DNA of 64,000 bases, from contig CALHDP010000089.1 in NCBI GenBank assembly GCA_938023085.1, positions 1 through 64,000 of the forward strand. Direction: 5' to 3'. Below, one piece after another: positions 24,800 through 33,446 of the stretch. Origin of the DNA: an uncultured Collinsella sp. GTDB lineage: Bacteria > Actinomycetota > Coriobacteriia > Coriobacteriales > Coriobacteriaceae. Each line of letters begins with the position of its first letter. The stretch's first letter is position 1. The notes under the pieces are model-generated. The model was not told where the DNA came from. It made no database searches and saw only the letters and a list, made by a program, of their open reading frames with translations. The position numbers were made by a program, and so were the translations under genes.

Positions 24800-26113
24800 A
24801 TGCAGGCACAGAAGGCGGAGGGAACCCGCGACCTTATCGGCGCCGAGATGCGCGCTTGGCAAAAGATGCAGCAGATTGCGGCCGGCGTATTCGAGCCGTT
24901 TGGCTTTAAGCCCATCGAGACGCCCGCGATCGAGCAAGTGGACGTGTTTGTCCACGGTATCGGCCAGTCGACCGACGTCGTTCGCAAGGAGATGTTCCGC
25001 GTGTTTAGCGGCGCCAACCTTGAGCGCGTCTTTACCGAGGGTACCGATACCAAGCTCAAGCCCAAGCAGCGCCTGGCGCTTCGCCCCGAGGGCACGGCCG
25101 GTGTGGTGCGCGCCGTCGTGGAGAACAACCTGGTGCCCCAGGGCTCCACGCCGTTTAAGGCTTACTACGCCGAGGCCATGTTCCGCGGCGAGCGTCCCCA
25201 GAAGGGCCGCCTGCGCCAGTTCCATCAGGTGGGCATCGAGTGGCTCGGCGCTCCCGATCCGGCGGCAGACGCCGAGTGCATCATCATGCTCATGGAGTTC
25301 TACAAGCGCCTGGGCTTCGACCTTTCCAAGCTCCGTCTGCTCATCAACTCGATGGGTGACGCCCAGTGCCGTCCGGCTTACCGCGAGCAGGTTAAGCAGT
25401 TCATCCTCGATCACGCCGAAGAGATGTGCGATGAGTGCCGCGAGCGCGCCGAGCTCAACCCGCTGCGTGCCTTCGACTGCAAGAACGACCACTGCCGCGA
25501 GATCATGGCCGAGGCCCCGCTGATGGGCGACAACCTGTGCGATGAGTGCCGCGAGCACTACGAGCAGGTCAAGCGCTATTTGGATGCGGCGGGTATCGAG
25601 TATGTCGAGGATCCCACCTTGGTGCGCGGCCTGGACTACTACACCCGTACCGTCTTTGAGGTCGAGGCCCCTGGCGCCGGCGTCGGCTCCATCGGCGGCG
25701 GCGGCCGCTACGATGGCCTCGTCGAGCTCGAGGGCGGCAAGCCCACGGCAGGCGTCGGCTTCGCCGTCGGTTTTGAGCGCGCCCTGCTGGCCCTGCAGGC
25801 CTTTGGCAGCGACCTGGGTGCCGAGGAGGTCCCGTGCGTCTACGTCGCCAATGCCGGCAAGGAGCTGCGCCAGAACGTTTTTGCCATCACGCAGGAGCTT
25901 CGCGCCGCAGGTATCGTGACCGAGGCCGACTATCAGGGCCGTTCGCTCAAGGCCCAGTTTAAGCAGGCCGACAAGGTGGGCGCTAAGCTCATTTTGGTCC
26001 TGGGCGGCGACGAGCTTGCCGCTGGCAAGGTCAAGGTGCGCGACATGGAGAGCCATGACGAGGTACTGGTCGATCTGGCCAACGTGGTCGAGGCGGTTCG
26101 CGAGCGCCTGTAG
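24800..26113 (+). CDS. hisS: Histidyl-tRNA synthetase
   Basis: 437 residues from ATG at 24800 (AAAGG upstream; a TTG at 24794 is too close to the SD). Class II aminoacyl-tRNA synthetase: motif 1 region around FEPFGFKPIETPAIE, motif 2 FRGERPQKGRLRQFHQVGIE, the histidine A loop RGLDYYTRTVFEV, GGGGRYDGL, and motif 3 VGFAVGFERALL. The C-terminal anticodon-binding domain starts near VPCVYVANAGKE. It is not followed by aspS, which many bacteria keep adjacent; here aspS lies 9 kb away. Confidence 0.97.
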   Translation: MQAQKAEGTRDLIGAEMRAWQKMQQIAAGVFEPFGFKPIETPAIEQVDVFVHGIGQSTDVVRKEMFRVFSGANLERVFTEGTDTKLKPKQRLALRPEGTAGVVRAVVENNLVPQGSTPFKAYYAEAMFRGERPQKGRLRQFHQVGIEWLGAPDPAADAECIIMLMEFYKRLGFDLSKLRLLINSMGDAQCRPAYREQVKQFILDHAEEMCDECRERAELNPLRAFDCKNDHCREIMAEAPLMGDNLCDECREHYEQVKRYLDAAGIEYVEDPTLVRGLDYYTRTVFEVEAPGAGVGSIGGGGRYDGLVELEGGKPTAGVGFAVGFERALLALQAFGSDLGAEEVPCVYVANAGKELRQNVFAITQELRAAGIVTEADYQGRSLKAQFKQADKVGAKLILVLGGDELAAGKVKVRDMESHDEVLVDLANVVEAVRERL

Positions 26114-26267
26114 CGCATCTTTTTGAGCTGCGGGCCTGCTAACGTGCCCTGCTCATGGAGAGCGATTGTTACGGGGGTGTTTCGCTTTTATGCGGAATGC
26201 CCCCGTTTACGTATGCCGCCCACCGAGAAATACGACCATTTAGGGCAAAAACCTTTGCAATGCAGAA

Positions 26268-26326
26268 AATACTTTTGTGTGGTAAAGCGCAATCAGTGTC
26301 GAAAGTATTTCTCAAGCGCCTATAAT
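26268..26326 (+). promoter_or_regulatory. ppc: ppc promoter with inverted repeat
   Basis: Perfect -10 TATAAT at 26321-26326. Upstream, GAAAATACTTT (26265-26275 region) and AAAGTATTTC (26302-26311 region) form an inverted repeat that ends close to the -10 box, a plausible operator. No strong -35 is seen. Confidence 0.5.
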
Positions 26327-26370
26327 GAATACCGCATGTTACGTGCATAGAAGGAGGAATGGGAGGAAAC

Positions 26371-29184
26371 GTGGCTGAGAACCTAAGCAACCAGTCTGTA
26401 CCCGAAGCCGCGGCGCGCGTCGCTGCCGTGGTCAACCGCCTCGTTAACCGAATCGGCTCGAATGCCGAGTCCAGGGAGCGTCTCGCCGAGATCGAGATCC
26501 CCGAGGAGCTGCGCGACAATCTGGCGCTGTTCTTGCGCCTGGAGCGCCGTGTGCTTAGCGAGTATGATCCCGAGATCGCGGACCTGTTCGACAAGATTTT
26601 GACAGCCGAGATTGTGGTCAATGCCGGCAACCCCGGTACCTGCGCTGCCGACGAAGCCGTCGACGAGCAGGGCGTGCCCACCGCCGACGAGCCCACTGCC
26701 GTGGCATTTCGTGAGGTCGTCGATTTGATCGACAGCCTGCCGCTCGATAAGCAGCAGGTCATCGTTCGCGCCTTTACGAGCTTTTTCCATCTGGCAAACC
26801 TGTCGGAGGAGAACTACCGTGTGGCGCAGCTGCGCGAGCGCGAGGCCGGTGCGTCGACCGATACCGAGGTCGATCCTGCCAACGAGCTTACCGTTGCCTA
26901 TCACCAGCTGGTGAATGAGCTGGGTGTCGAGGGTGCCAACGAGCTGCTCGACAAGCTCGAGTTCCACCCTGTCTTTACCGCACATCCCACCGAGGCCCGT
27001 CGTAAGGCCGTCGAGGGCAAGATCCGCCGTATCTCCAACCTGCTGGAGGAGCGTCCGCGTCTGGGCGGCTCCGACCTGGTGGAGAACGAGCGCCATATGC
27101 TGCAGGAGATCGACGCCCTGGTGCGTACGAGTCCCATCGCGCTCAAGAAGCCCACGCCGGTCGAGGAAGCCGATACCATCATCGACATCTTCGATAACAC
27201 GCTGTTCGACGTTATCCCCGTTATCTATCGTCGTTTTGACGATTGGGTGCTGGGCGACAAGGCCGGTACTGTGCCGCCGCTGTGCCCGGCGTTCTTCCAT
27301 CCCGGCAGCTGGATCGGTTCCGACCGCGACGGTAACCCCAACGTCACCGCCAAGGTGAGCCGTGAGGTCGCCGCCAAGTACTTTACGCACATGGTGCTCA
27401 AGCTCGAGGACAAGTGCCGCCACATCGGCCGCAACCTCACGCTCGAGGCTACCTACAGCAAGCCGTCGGCCGAGCTCATTAACCTGTGGAACCATCAGGT
27501 CGAGATGAGCCCTCGTTACACGGCCCGCGCCGAGCTGATCTCCGAGCACGAGCCGCATCGCGCCGTCATGCTCGTCATGGCCGACCGCCTGAACGCCACC
27601 GTCCGTCGTATCACCGACACCATGTACCACAGCGCCGACGAGTTCCTGGATGACCTGCGCGTCGTCCAGCGTTCGCTGGCCGCCTGCGGTGCCGTCCGTG
27701 CTGCCTACGGCCCGGTCCAAACCATCATCTGGCAGGTCGAGTCCTTCGGCTTCCATATGGTCGAGATGGAGTTCCGTCAGCACTCCGTGGTGCATGCCCG
27801 CGCCCTTAAGGATATCCACGAGAACGGTATCCATGGCGACCTGCAGCCCATGACGCGCGAGGTCATCGATACCTTCCGCGCTATCGGCTCCATCCAAAAG
27901 CGCTACGGCAAGAAGATGGCGCACCGCTACATCATCTCGTTCACCAAGAGCGCCCAGCATGTGGCCGACGTCTTTGAGCTTGCCCACCTGTCCTTTGCAC
28001 ACGAGGAGGATGTCCCCGAGCTCGACGTGATCCCGCTGTTCGAGCAGCTCGAGGACCTCGAGGGCTGCGTCGACGTGCTCGACCAGATGCTTACGCTGCC
28101 CGTGGTGCAGAAGCGTCTTGCCCAGACCAACCGCCGCATGGAGGTTATGCTGGGCTATTCCGACTCCTCCAAGGACGCCGGTCCTACCACGGCCATGCTC
28201 GCGCTGCATTCCGCGCAGGAGCGCATTGCCAAGTGGGCCGAGAAGAACGATATCGACCTGGTGCTCATGCACGGTCGCGGCGGTGCCGTTGGCCGTGGCG
28301 GCGGCCCGGCCAACAAGGCCGTGCTGGCGCAGCCCAAGGGTTCGGTCAACTGCTTCTTTAAGCTCACCGAGCAGGGCGAGGTCATCTTTGCCCGTTACGG
28401 CAACCGCACGCTGGCTCAGCGCCATGTTGAGTCCGTTGCCGCCGCAACGCTTTTGCAGTCGGCCCCGAGTGTCGAGAAGACCAACACCGAGACTACGCAG
28501 AAGTTCTGGGATATGGCCGAGAAGCTCAACGCCGCAAGCCACGAGCGCTATCTGGACCTGCTGAACACCGAGGACTTTACGCCGTGGTTCTCGACCGTGA
28601 CGCCGCTGACCGAGGTCGGTCTGCTGCCGATCGGCTCGCGTCCTGCCAAGCGCGGCCTGGGTGCCAAGTCGCTCGACGACCTGCGTACCATTCCGTGGAT
28701 CTTCAGCTGGAGCCAGGCGCGCATCAATCTGGCCGCTTGGTACGGCCTGGGTACCGCCTGCGAGCAGTTTGGCGATCTGGACCAGCTTAAGGCTGCCTAC
28801 CAGGAGTGGCCGTTCTTCCGCACGTTCATCGACAACATCGAGATGTCGATCGCCAAGACCGACCAGCGCATCGCCAAGATGTATCTGCACCTGGGCGATC
28901 GCCAGGATCTGTCCGAGAAGGTCTTTACCGAGATGCAGCTCACGCGTAAGTGGGTCCTTGCCATCGTTGGTGACGAGTGGCCGCTGCAGCGCCGCCGCGT
29001 GCTCGGCTGCGCCGTTCGCGTGCGTAACCCCTATGTCGACGCCCTGTCCATCGCCCAGGTTCGCGCTCTTCGCGAGGTGCGTATGAACCAGGACGAGATG
29101 GCCGAGGAGAAGAAGGCCGAGTACATGAGCCTGATTCTTTCGACTGTGACCGGCGTCTCGGCAGGTTTGCAAAACACGGGGTAA
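26371..29184 (+). CDS. ppc: Phosphoenolpyruvate carboxylase
   Basis: 937 residues from GTG at 26371, with GGGAGGA at ideal spacing; the ATG at 26359 overlaps the upstream AAGGAGGA too closely. It makes oxaloacetate from PEP and bicarbonate, replenishing C4 acids during fermentation. Motifs: FTAHPTEARR (about 205), VMLGYSDSSKDAG (about 590) and MHGRGGAVGRGGGP (about 635) carry the catalytic His, Lys and Arg residues, then GEVIFARYG. The Mg-binding and C-terminal effector-site segments run to the end. Length is close to the usual 880-960. Confidence 0.96.
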   Translation: MAENLSNQSVPEAAARVAAVVNRLVNRIGSNAESRERLAEIEIPEELRDNLALFLRLERRVLSEYDPEIADLFDKILTAEIVVNAGNPGTCAADEAVDEQGVPTADEPTAVAFREVVDLIDSLPLDKQQVIVRAFTSFFHLANLSEENYRVAQLREREAGASTDTEVDPANELTVAYHQLVNELGVEGANELLDKLEFHPVFTAHPTEARRKAVEGKIRRISNLLEERPRLGGSDLVENERHMLQEIDALVRTSPIALKKPTPVEEADTIIDIFDNTLFDVIPVIYRRFDDWVLGDKAGTVPPLCPAFFHPGSWIGSDRDGNPNVTAKVSREVAAKYFTHMVLKLEDKCRHIGRNLTLEATYSKPSAELINLWNHQVEMSPRYTARAELISEHEPHRAVMLVMADRLNATVRRITDTMYHSADEFLDDLRVVQRSLAACGAVRAAYGPVQTIIWQVESFGFHMVEMEFRQHSVVHARALKDIHENGIHGDLQPMTREVIDTFRAIGSIQKRYGKKMAHRYIISFTKSAQHVADVFELAHLSFAHEEDVPELDVIPLFEQLEDLEGCVDVLDQMLTLPVVQKRLAQTNRRMEVMLGYSDSSKDAGPTTAMLALHSAQERIAKWAEKNDIDLVLMHGRGGAVGRGGGPANKAVLAQPKGSVNCFFKLTEQGEVIFARYGNRTLAQRHVESVAAATLLQSAPSVEKTNTETTQKFWDMAEKLNAASHERYLDLLNTEDFTPWFSTVTPLTEVGLLPIGSRPAKRGLGAKSLDDLRTIPWIFSWSQARINLAAWYGLGTACEQFGDLDQLKAAYQEWPFFRTFIDNIEMSIAKTDQRIAKMYLHLGDRQDLSEKVFTEMQLTRKWVLAIVGDEWPLQRRRVLGCAVRVRNPYVDALSIAQVRALREVRMNQDEMAEEKKAEYMSLILSTVTGVSAGLQNTG

Positions 29185-29207
29185 TCGATAGCCCTGTGGC
29201 TCTCACC

Positions 29208-29334
29208 GGGGCCCGATGGGTTTCCCTCTGAATGCGTCCTCGCACTTGAAGCCCCCTTATCCTGCTCCTTCGGAGCTGCGGATAAGGGGGCTTCGTGCTG
29301 CGGAATGCATTCAGAGGGAAACCCATCGGGCCCC
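29208..29334. repeat. Nested palindrome B behind ppc
   Basis: Outer arms 29208-29235 and 29307-29334 form a perfect 28-bp stem. Inside, GAAGCCCCCTTATC (29248-29261) pairs perfectly with GATAAGGGGGCTTC (29281-29294), and inside that GCTCC pairs with GGAGC. Linkers are GTCCTCG on the left and GTGCTGCGGAAT on the right, nearly the same as in element C. Confidence 0.92.
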
Positions 29335-29446
29335 TTCGTCCTCGGTCTTCAGGGATTGGGGCTGGAGAGAATTAGGTGCGCTTCGCGCGTTTTGGATGGG
29401 GTCTATCCCGGTGGCGCATTTGGCGCTTCTCGCCTTATGACTGTAG

Positions 29447-29480
29447 CGGCCGCGGTCCCGTTTTGGATCACGGCCGTTTT
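29447..29480 (+). terminator. Hairpin upstream of larA
   Basis: CGGCCGCGGTCC (29447-29458) and GGATCACGGCCG (29465-29476) pair imperfectly, followed by TTTTG. From 29335 to 29602 I see no gene; short frames there have no SD or recognisable product. Confidence 0.55.
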
Positions 29481-29602
29481 GTTATGGGTCAAATATGAAC
29501 GTTGTGTTAATGAGTCGGTGGACGGTGGAGTTTTTCGGTGAGCGGCGTATCCTTCCAACGGTTTATCTAGTGTGTCAGTTGAAAGGAAGAGGGCGCTCGT
29601 CA

Positions 29603-30880
29603 TTGTTTGAATGTGAACTGCCGTTTGACCACAAGACGTTGCATCTGGAGCTTGAGGATAAGAACTTCGCGGGTGTGATGGAAGGTCATCAAAACGAGTT
29701 TAAGACCACGAAATCGCAGGAAGAGCTGGTGGAGGAGTCGCTTGCCAACCCTTATGGCTCGCCTTCGCTCGAGGAGCTTTGTGCTGGCAAGAAGGATATC
29801 GTCATCATTAGCTCCGACCATACGCGCCCCGTTCCCTCGCGTGTGACGATGCCTATTCTGCTGCATCACATCCACTCCGCTGCGCCTGAGGCGCGCGTTC
29901 GCATTCTGGTTGCTACGGGTATGCATCGTCCGTCGACGCACGAGGAGCTCGTCAACAAGTACGGCGAGGAAATCGTTGCCAACGAGGAAATCGTTATGCA
30001 CGTCGCAACTGACGACAGCATGATGAAAAAGATCGGCACCCTGCCTTCTGGCGGCGAGTGCATCATCAACAAGATTGCCGCCGATTGCGATCTGCTGCTT
30101 GCCGAGGGCTTTATTGAGCCGCACTTCTTTGCCGGTTTCTCCGGCAGCCGCAAGTCCGTGCTGCCCGGCATCGCCAGCTACAAGACCATCATGTACAACC
30201 ACAACGGTCAGTTTGTGAATGATTCCCACTCGCGTGCCGGCAACCTGTGCCACAACCACGTGAGCGAGGACATGTTTGCCGCTGCCGAGATGGCTCACCT
30301 TGCCTTTGTGCTTAACGTGGTGCTCAACGGCAAGCACGAGGTCATTGGCTCCTTTGCCGGCGATATCCACAAGGCGCACGAGGCTGGCTGCGAGTTCGTG
30401 AAGAGCCTTGCCGGCGTTGAGCCCGTTGAGTGCGAGATTGCCATCACCACCAACGGCGGTTACCCGCTCGACCAGAACATCTATCAGGCCGTGAAGGGTA
30501 TGTGCGCTGCCGAGGCCACGCTTCCCGAGGGCGGCGTGATCATTGATGTCGCCGGTTGTGCCGACGGTCACGGTGGCGAGGGCTTCTATCACAACATCGC
30601 CGACAATGATCCGGCAGAGTTTGAGCGCGCCTGCATCGACCGTCCTAAGGACGAGACCCTGCCCGACCAGTGGACGAGCCAGATCTTTGCCCGCATCCTG
30701 GCGCATCACCCTGTGATCATGGTTACCGACCTGTGCGATCACCAGATGATCAAGGATATGCACATGACGCCGGTTAACACCCTCGATGAGGCGCTCAAGC
30801 TCGCCTTTGAGATGAAGGGTGCCGATGCCAAGGTGGCCGTCATTCCCGATGGCCTGGGCGTTGTCGTCGCACAGCACTAG
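29603..30880 (+). CDS. larA: Nickel-dependent lactate racemase
   Basis: Interconverts L- and D-lactate with a nickel-pincer nucleotide cofactor. The start is taken as TTG at 29603, behind GGAAGAGGG, giving 425 residues. With it the residues known from Lactiplantibacillus plantarum LarA fall at matching numbers: D72 and R75 in SDHTRPVPS, H108 in GMHRPST, H174, K184 in GFSGSRKS, H200, Q295 and K298. The frame is open upstream to 29495. The covalent cofactor lysine and both nickel-site histidines are thus intact. The aquaporin-type channel follows, and cofactor genes larB and larC lie on the opposite strand nearby; larE is not in the window. Confidence 0.95.
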   Translation: MFECELPFDHKTLHLELEDKNFAGVMEGHQNEFKTTKSQEELVEESLANPYGSPSLEELCAGKKDIVIISSDHTRPVPSRVTMPILLHHIHSAAPEARVRILVATGMHRPSTHEELVNKYGEEIVANEEIVMHVATDDSMMKKIGTLPSGGECIINKIAADCDLLLAEGFIEPHFFAGFSGSRKSVLPGIASYKTIMYNHNGQFVNDSHSRAGNLCHNHVSEDMFAAAEMAHLAFVLNVVLNGKHEVIGSFAGDIHKAHEAGCEFVKSLAGVEPVECEIAITTNGGYPLDQNIYQAVKGMCAAEATLPEGGVIIDVAGCADGHGGEGFYHNIADNDPAEFERACIDRPKDETLPDQWTSQIFARILAHHPVIMVTDLCDHQMIKDMHMTPVNTLDEALKLAFEMKGADAKVAVIPDGLGVVVAQH

Positions 30881-30929
30881 TACGCGGTCTAAACGAATCG
30901 TTTATAACCGACAAGAAAGATAAGGTTTT

Positions 30930-31661
30930 ATGCTTACCAAACTCCTCTGCGAATTCGGCGCAACGGCCCTCATGATCATCTTTGGCGTGGGCGTGCACTG
31001 CGATACCGTGCTTAAGGGCACCAAGTATCAGGGCTCCGGCCACATGTTTGCCATCACCACCTGGTCTTTTGGCATCTCGGTTTGCCTGTTTGTCTTTGGC
31101 GGCGCTGTGTGCATGAACCCCGCCATGGTACTTGCCCAGTGCATCGTCGGCCTGGTGCCGTGGAGCAGTTGCATCCCCTTCATGGTTGCTGATATGCTCG
31201 GCGGCTTTGCGGGTGCCGTGATCGCGTGGCTTATGTATGCCGATGAGTTCAAGGCTTCCGATGGTGTCGTCGATCCCATTGCCCAGCGCAACATCTTCTC
31301 GACCAACCCCACCACCGAGGGCACGAACTATGCCCGCAACTTCTTCTGCGAGGCTATCTGCACCTTCGTGTTCATCAGCGCCATCCTTGCTGCTGCTAAC
31401 CGTGCTGGCGAGAACGTTCTGATGCTCGCCATCTGCGTCGGTCTGATCGTTTGGGCTGTTGGCATGGGCATGGGCGGCATCACCGGCTTCGCCATGAACC
31501 AGGCTCGTGACCTTGGTCCTCGCATGGCCTATCAGGTGCTGCCGATCAAGAACAAGGCTGACAACAACTGGAAGTACGGCCTGCTTGTTCCTGGCATCGC
31601 GCCGTTTGTCGGTGCCGCTCTGGCCGCGCTATTTGTGCACGGTTTCTTGGGTATGTTCTAG
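30930..31661 (+). CDS. MIP-family aquaglyceroporin, probable lactate channel (LarD-like)
   Basis: 243 residues, six membrane segments with two half-helices. The first pore motif is canonical (MNPA, N63-A65). The second reads MNQARDLGPR (N190-A192), with Gln in place of Pro, while the selectivity-filter Arg is kept. In L. plantarum, larD, an aquaglyceroporin that carries lactic acid, sits in the lar operon. The position 49 bases after larA argues for the same role here, though glycerol cannot be excluded. A 13-base palindrome AAACGAATCGTTT lies in the gap (30893-30905). Confidence 0.85.
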   Translation: MLTKLLCEFGATALMIIFGVGVHCDTVLKGTKYQGSGHMFAITTWSFGISVCLFVFGGAVCMNPAMVLAQCIVGLVPWSSCIPFMVADMLGGFAGAVIAWLMYADEFKASDGVVDPIAQRNIFSTNPTTEGTNYARNFFCEAICTFVFISAILAAANRAGENVLMLAICVGLIVWAVGMGMGGITGFAMNQARDLGPRMAYQVLPIKNKADNNWKYGLLVPGIAPFVGAALAALFVHGFLGMF

Positions 31662-31686
31662 TCCAAGGCTACATAGTTGTCCGCTG

Positions 31687-31803
31687 GCCGCATGGGGTAA
31701 CTTCCCAGCGCGTCCTCGGACATGCAAAAAGGCTCGCTGCGCACTTCGTGCGGCGAGCCTTTTTGCGTCCTGCGGAATGCGCTGGGAAGTTACCCCATGC
31801 GGC
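31687..31803. repeat. Nested palindrome C behind the aquaporin gene
   Basis: Outer arms 31687-31711 and 31779-31803 form a perfect 25-bp stem. Inside, GCAAAAAGGCTCGC (31724-31737) pairs perfectly with GCGAGCCTTTTTGC (31753-31766). Linkers begin GTCCTCG (left) and end GTCCTGCGGAAT (right), matching element B, so B and C belong to one family although their arms differ. Confidence 0.92.
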
Positions 31804-31982
31804 AAGCTGCGGGGTCTTAGTCGCGTTGGAACAAGCAACCCAACATATATATCTGAATTTGGATGGGAGGGGCTTGTTGCTGGTAGGGGCGTAGGGCTGT
31901 TGTCGATACTTTGGGATGGATTGTGCTTAGGGTTGGGGCGGGGCTTTGAGATGAGGGCGGAACTTTGGGATGAGGGGTTTAC
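31804..31982. other. Intergenic stretch between palindrome C and tetR
   Basis: No gene is apparent. AACAAGC near 31831 and GCTTGTT near 31871 could form a weak stem around an AT-rich loop (CATATATATC). The rest is G-rich on this strand without recognisable signals. Confidence 0.4.
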
Positions 31983-32522
31983 TTAGTTGAAGAGGGGCTT
32001 TATGGCTGAGAGGTAGTCTTTGGCTACGTCGGCTTTGTCTGCTTGGAAGTTATGCCAGGCCCACCATTGGACCATTCCTACGAAGCTTGAGGCAATGTGG
32101 TGTAGTAGGAAGCTTCGGTCCATGGTGGCGGCGGGGCCGTTTGGGTCGGTAGGGACGGTTTCGGCTGCACGCGACATGATGGTCTTGCGTAAGCAGTCGG
32201 CGAAGACGCGGGATCCGGCGCCGGCTACGAGGGCTCGAACGCCCTGGCGGCGCTCCCAGAGGTTGTTGAGGATATGCTCGACTTGCACGAGTGGGTCGTC
32301 GAGCGGTGTGCCATCATCGTCGAGGGCGTGGGTGCAGATATCGCTCACGAGCTCAGCGAGTAGGTCATCTTTGCTTTTGAAGAGGCCATAGAACGTGGCC
32401 CGACCCACATGGGCGCGAGCGATGATGTCGCCGACGGTGATCTTGCCATAGTCCTCTTCGCGCAGAAGCGCGGAGAACGCCGAGACGATCGCGGCGCGGC
32501 TTTTGGCCTTGCGGGTATCCAT
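31983..32522 (-). CDS. TetR/AcrR-family regulator
   Basis: 179 residues from ATG at 32522, two bases after the larC stop, so it is the third gene of the larB-larC operon. The DNA-binding domain is clear: YGKITVGDIIARAHVGRATFYGLFKSKDDLLAEL (helix-turn-helix about 27-48; the motif is given in the family's usual order). The C-terminal ligand domain is not informative. A longer frame upstream is an overlap with larC and has Arg-rich nonsense composition. Its location and the perfect inverted repeat in the larB promoter suggest it represses the lar genes. Confidence 0.88.
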   Translation of the reverse strand: MDTRKAKSRAAIVSAFSALLREEDYGKITVGDIIARAHVGRATFYGLFKSKDDLLAELVSDICTHALDDDGTPLDDPLVQVEHILNNLWERRQGVRALVAGAGSRVFADCLRKTIMSRAAETVPTDPNGPAATMDRSFLLHHIASSFVGMVQWWAWHNFQADKADVAKDYLSAIKPLFN

Positions 32523-32524
32523 GG

Positions 32525-33436
32525 CTATGCGTCCGCGTGAACGAGCAGGCAGCGGAGCGTACCGGAGCAACCTTCGTAGGGGCGTTTGCCGGCGCCGTAG
32601 CCGACGGCTTCGATGCGGTAGCGTGAGGGCAGTTGGTCGGACGTGCGCAGCGCGGTGACGATGGCGGCGCCCGTGGGCGTCACGAGCTCGCCAGCGACCG
32701 GTGCAGGCATGAGGGCGATATTGCCTGTTTGGCATAGGTTGACGACGGCGGGCACCGGGATGGGCATAAGGCCGTGGGCACAGTGGATGGTGCCGTGGCC
32801 CTCGGAGAGCGACTCGACGACAATATCCTCGATGCCCAGGTCATCGAGGCAGATGGCGACCGAGCAGATGTCGACGATGGAATCGATGGCGCCTACCTCG
32901 TGGAACATGACGGTCTCGGGCGTTTTGCCGTGGGCCTTGGCCTCGGCATCAGCGAGTACGGAAAAAATGGCGAGGGCACGACGCTTGGCGCCATCGCTTA
33001 GCTGTGAGCCGTCGATGATGGCGGTGACGTCTGCCAAAGAGCGGTGGTGATGGTGGTGGGCGTGATGATGACCCTCGTGGTCATGGGCGTGGCCCTCATG
33101 GTCATGCTCGCGGCAGTGCTCGTGCTCGCCATGATCATGATGGTGGTGCTCATGCTCGTGCGTGTGCTCGGCGGCTGCTTCGTTGCCGTAGAGCCAGGCC
33201 ATATCGTGATCGTGGTTCTCGAGCTCCTCTGCAAGCTGGACGTCAAAGTCGCAGGCGTCGATGCCATGCTTGTTTACGCGCGTGACGGCGATCGTAAAGC
33301 CGTCGACCGGCAGCGTGGCGAGCTGTTCGCGCAGGTGCTCCTCGCTGGCGCCCAGGTCGAGCAGGGCCGCGACGGTCATATCGCCGCTGATGCCCGAGGT
33401 GCCGTCGATGATAAGCGTGTGCTGATGGTTGGACAT
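32525..33436 (-). CDS. larC: LarC1-type nickel insertion protein (LarC2 domain absent)
   Basis: 303 residues from ATG at 33436, SD AAGGAG. Inserts nickel into the pincer nucleotide for LarA. Starts with IDGTSGISGDM, then an insertion at about 90-131 that is nearly half histidine, a probable nickel store, then FHEVGAIDSIVDI and the closing VGYGAGKRPYEG-TLRCLL. L. plantarum LarC has a further C-terminal LarC2 domain made by a programmed frameshift. Here the frame ends in TAG directly before tetR, no slippery heptamer is visible, and no LarC2-like sequence follows in any frame. Confidence 0.9.
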   Translation of the reverse strand: MSNHQHTLIIDGTSGISGDMTVAALLDLGASEEHLREQLATLPVDGFTIAVTRVNKHGIDACDFDVQLAEELENHDHDMAWLYGNEAAAEHTHEHEHHHHDHGEHEHCREHDHEGHAHDHEGHHHAHHHHHRSLADVTAIIDGSQLSDGAKRRALAIFSVLADAEAKAHGKTPETVMFHEVGAIDSIVDICSVAICLDDLGIEDIVVESLSEGHGTIHCAHGLMPIPVPAVVNLCQTGNIALMPAPVAGELVTPTGAAIVTALRTSDQLPSRYRIEAVGYGAGKRPYEGCSGTLRCLLVHADA

Positions 33437-33446
33437 GGAATGCTCC

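Noticed and set aside
23709..25523. A 604-codon frame running from the MFS gene into hisS
   Set aside because: After about residue 190 it is out-of-frame translation of the MFS end and of hisS. The real products are the pseudogene and hisS.
29305..29541. A 78-codon open frame before larA
   Set aside because: It starts inside the right arm of nested palindrome B, has no SD and resembles nothing known.
31983..32735. LarC2 encoded by the longer frame upstream of tetR
   Set aside because: The extra 70 codons overlap larC and read as Arg/His-rich nonsense; they do not resemble LarC2, and the TetR protein starts cleanly at 32522.
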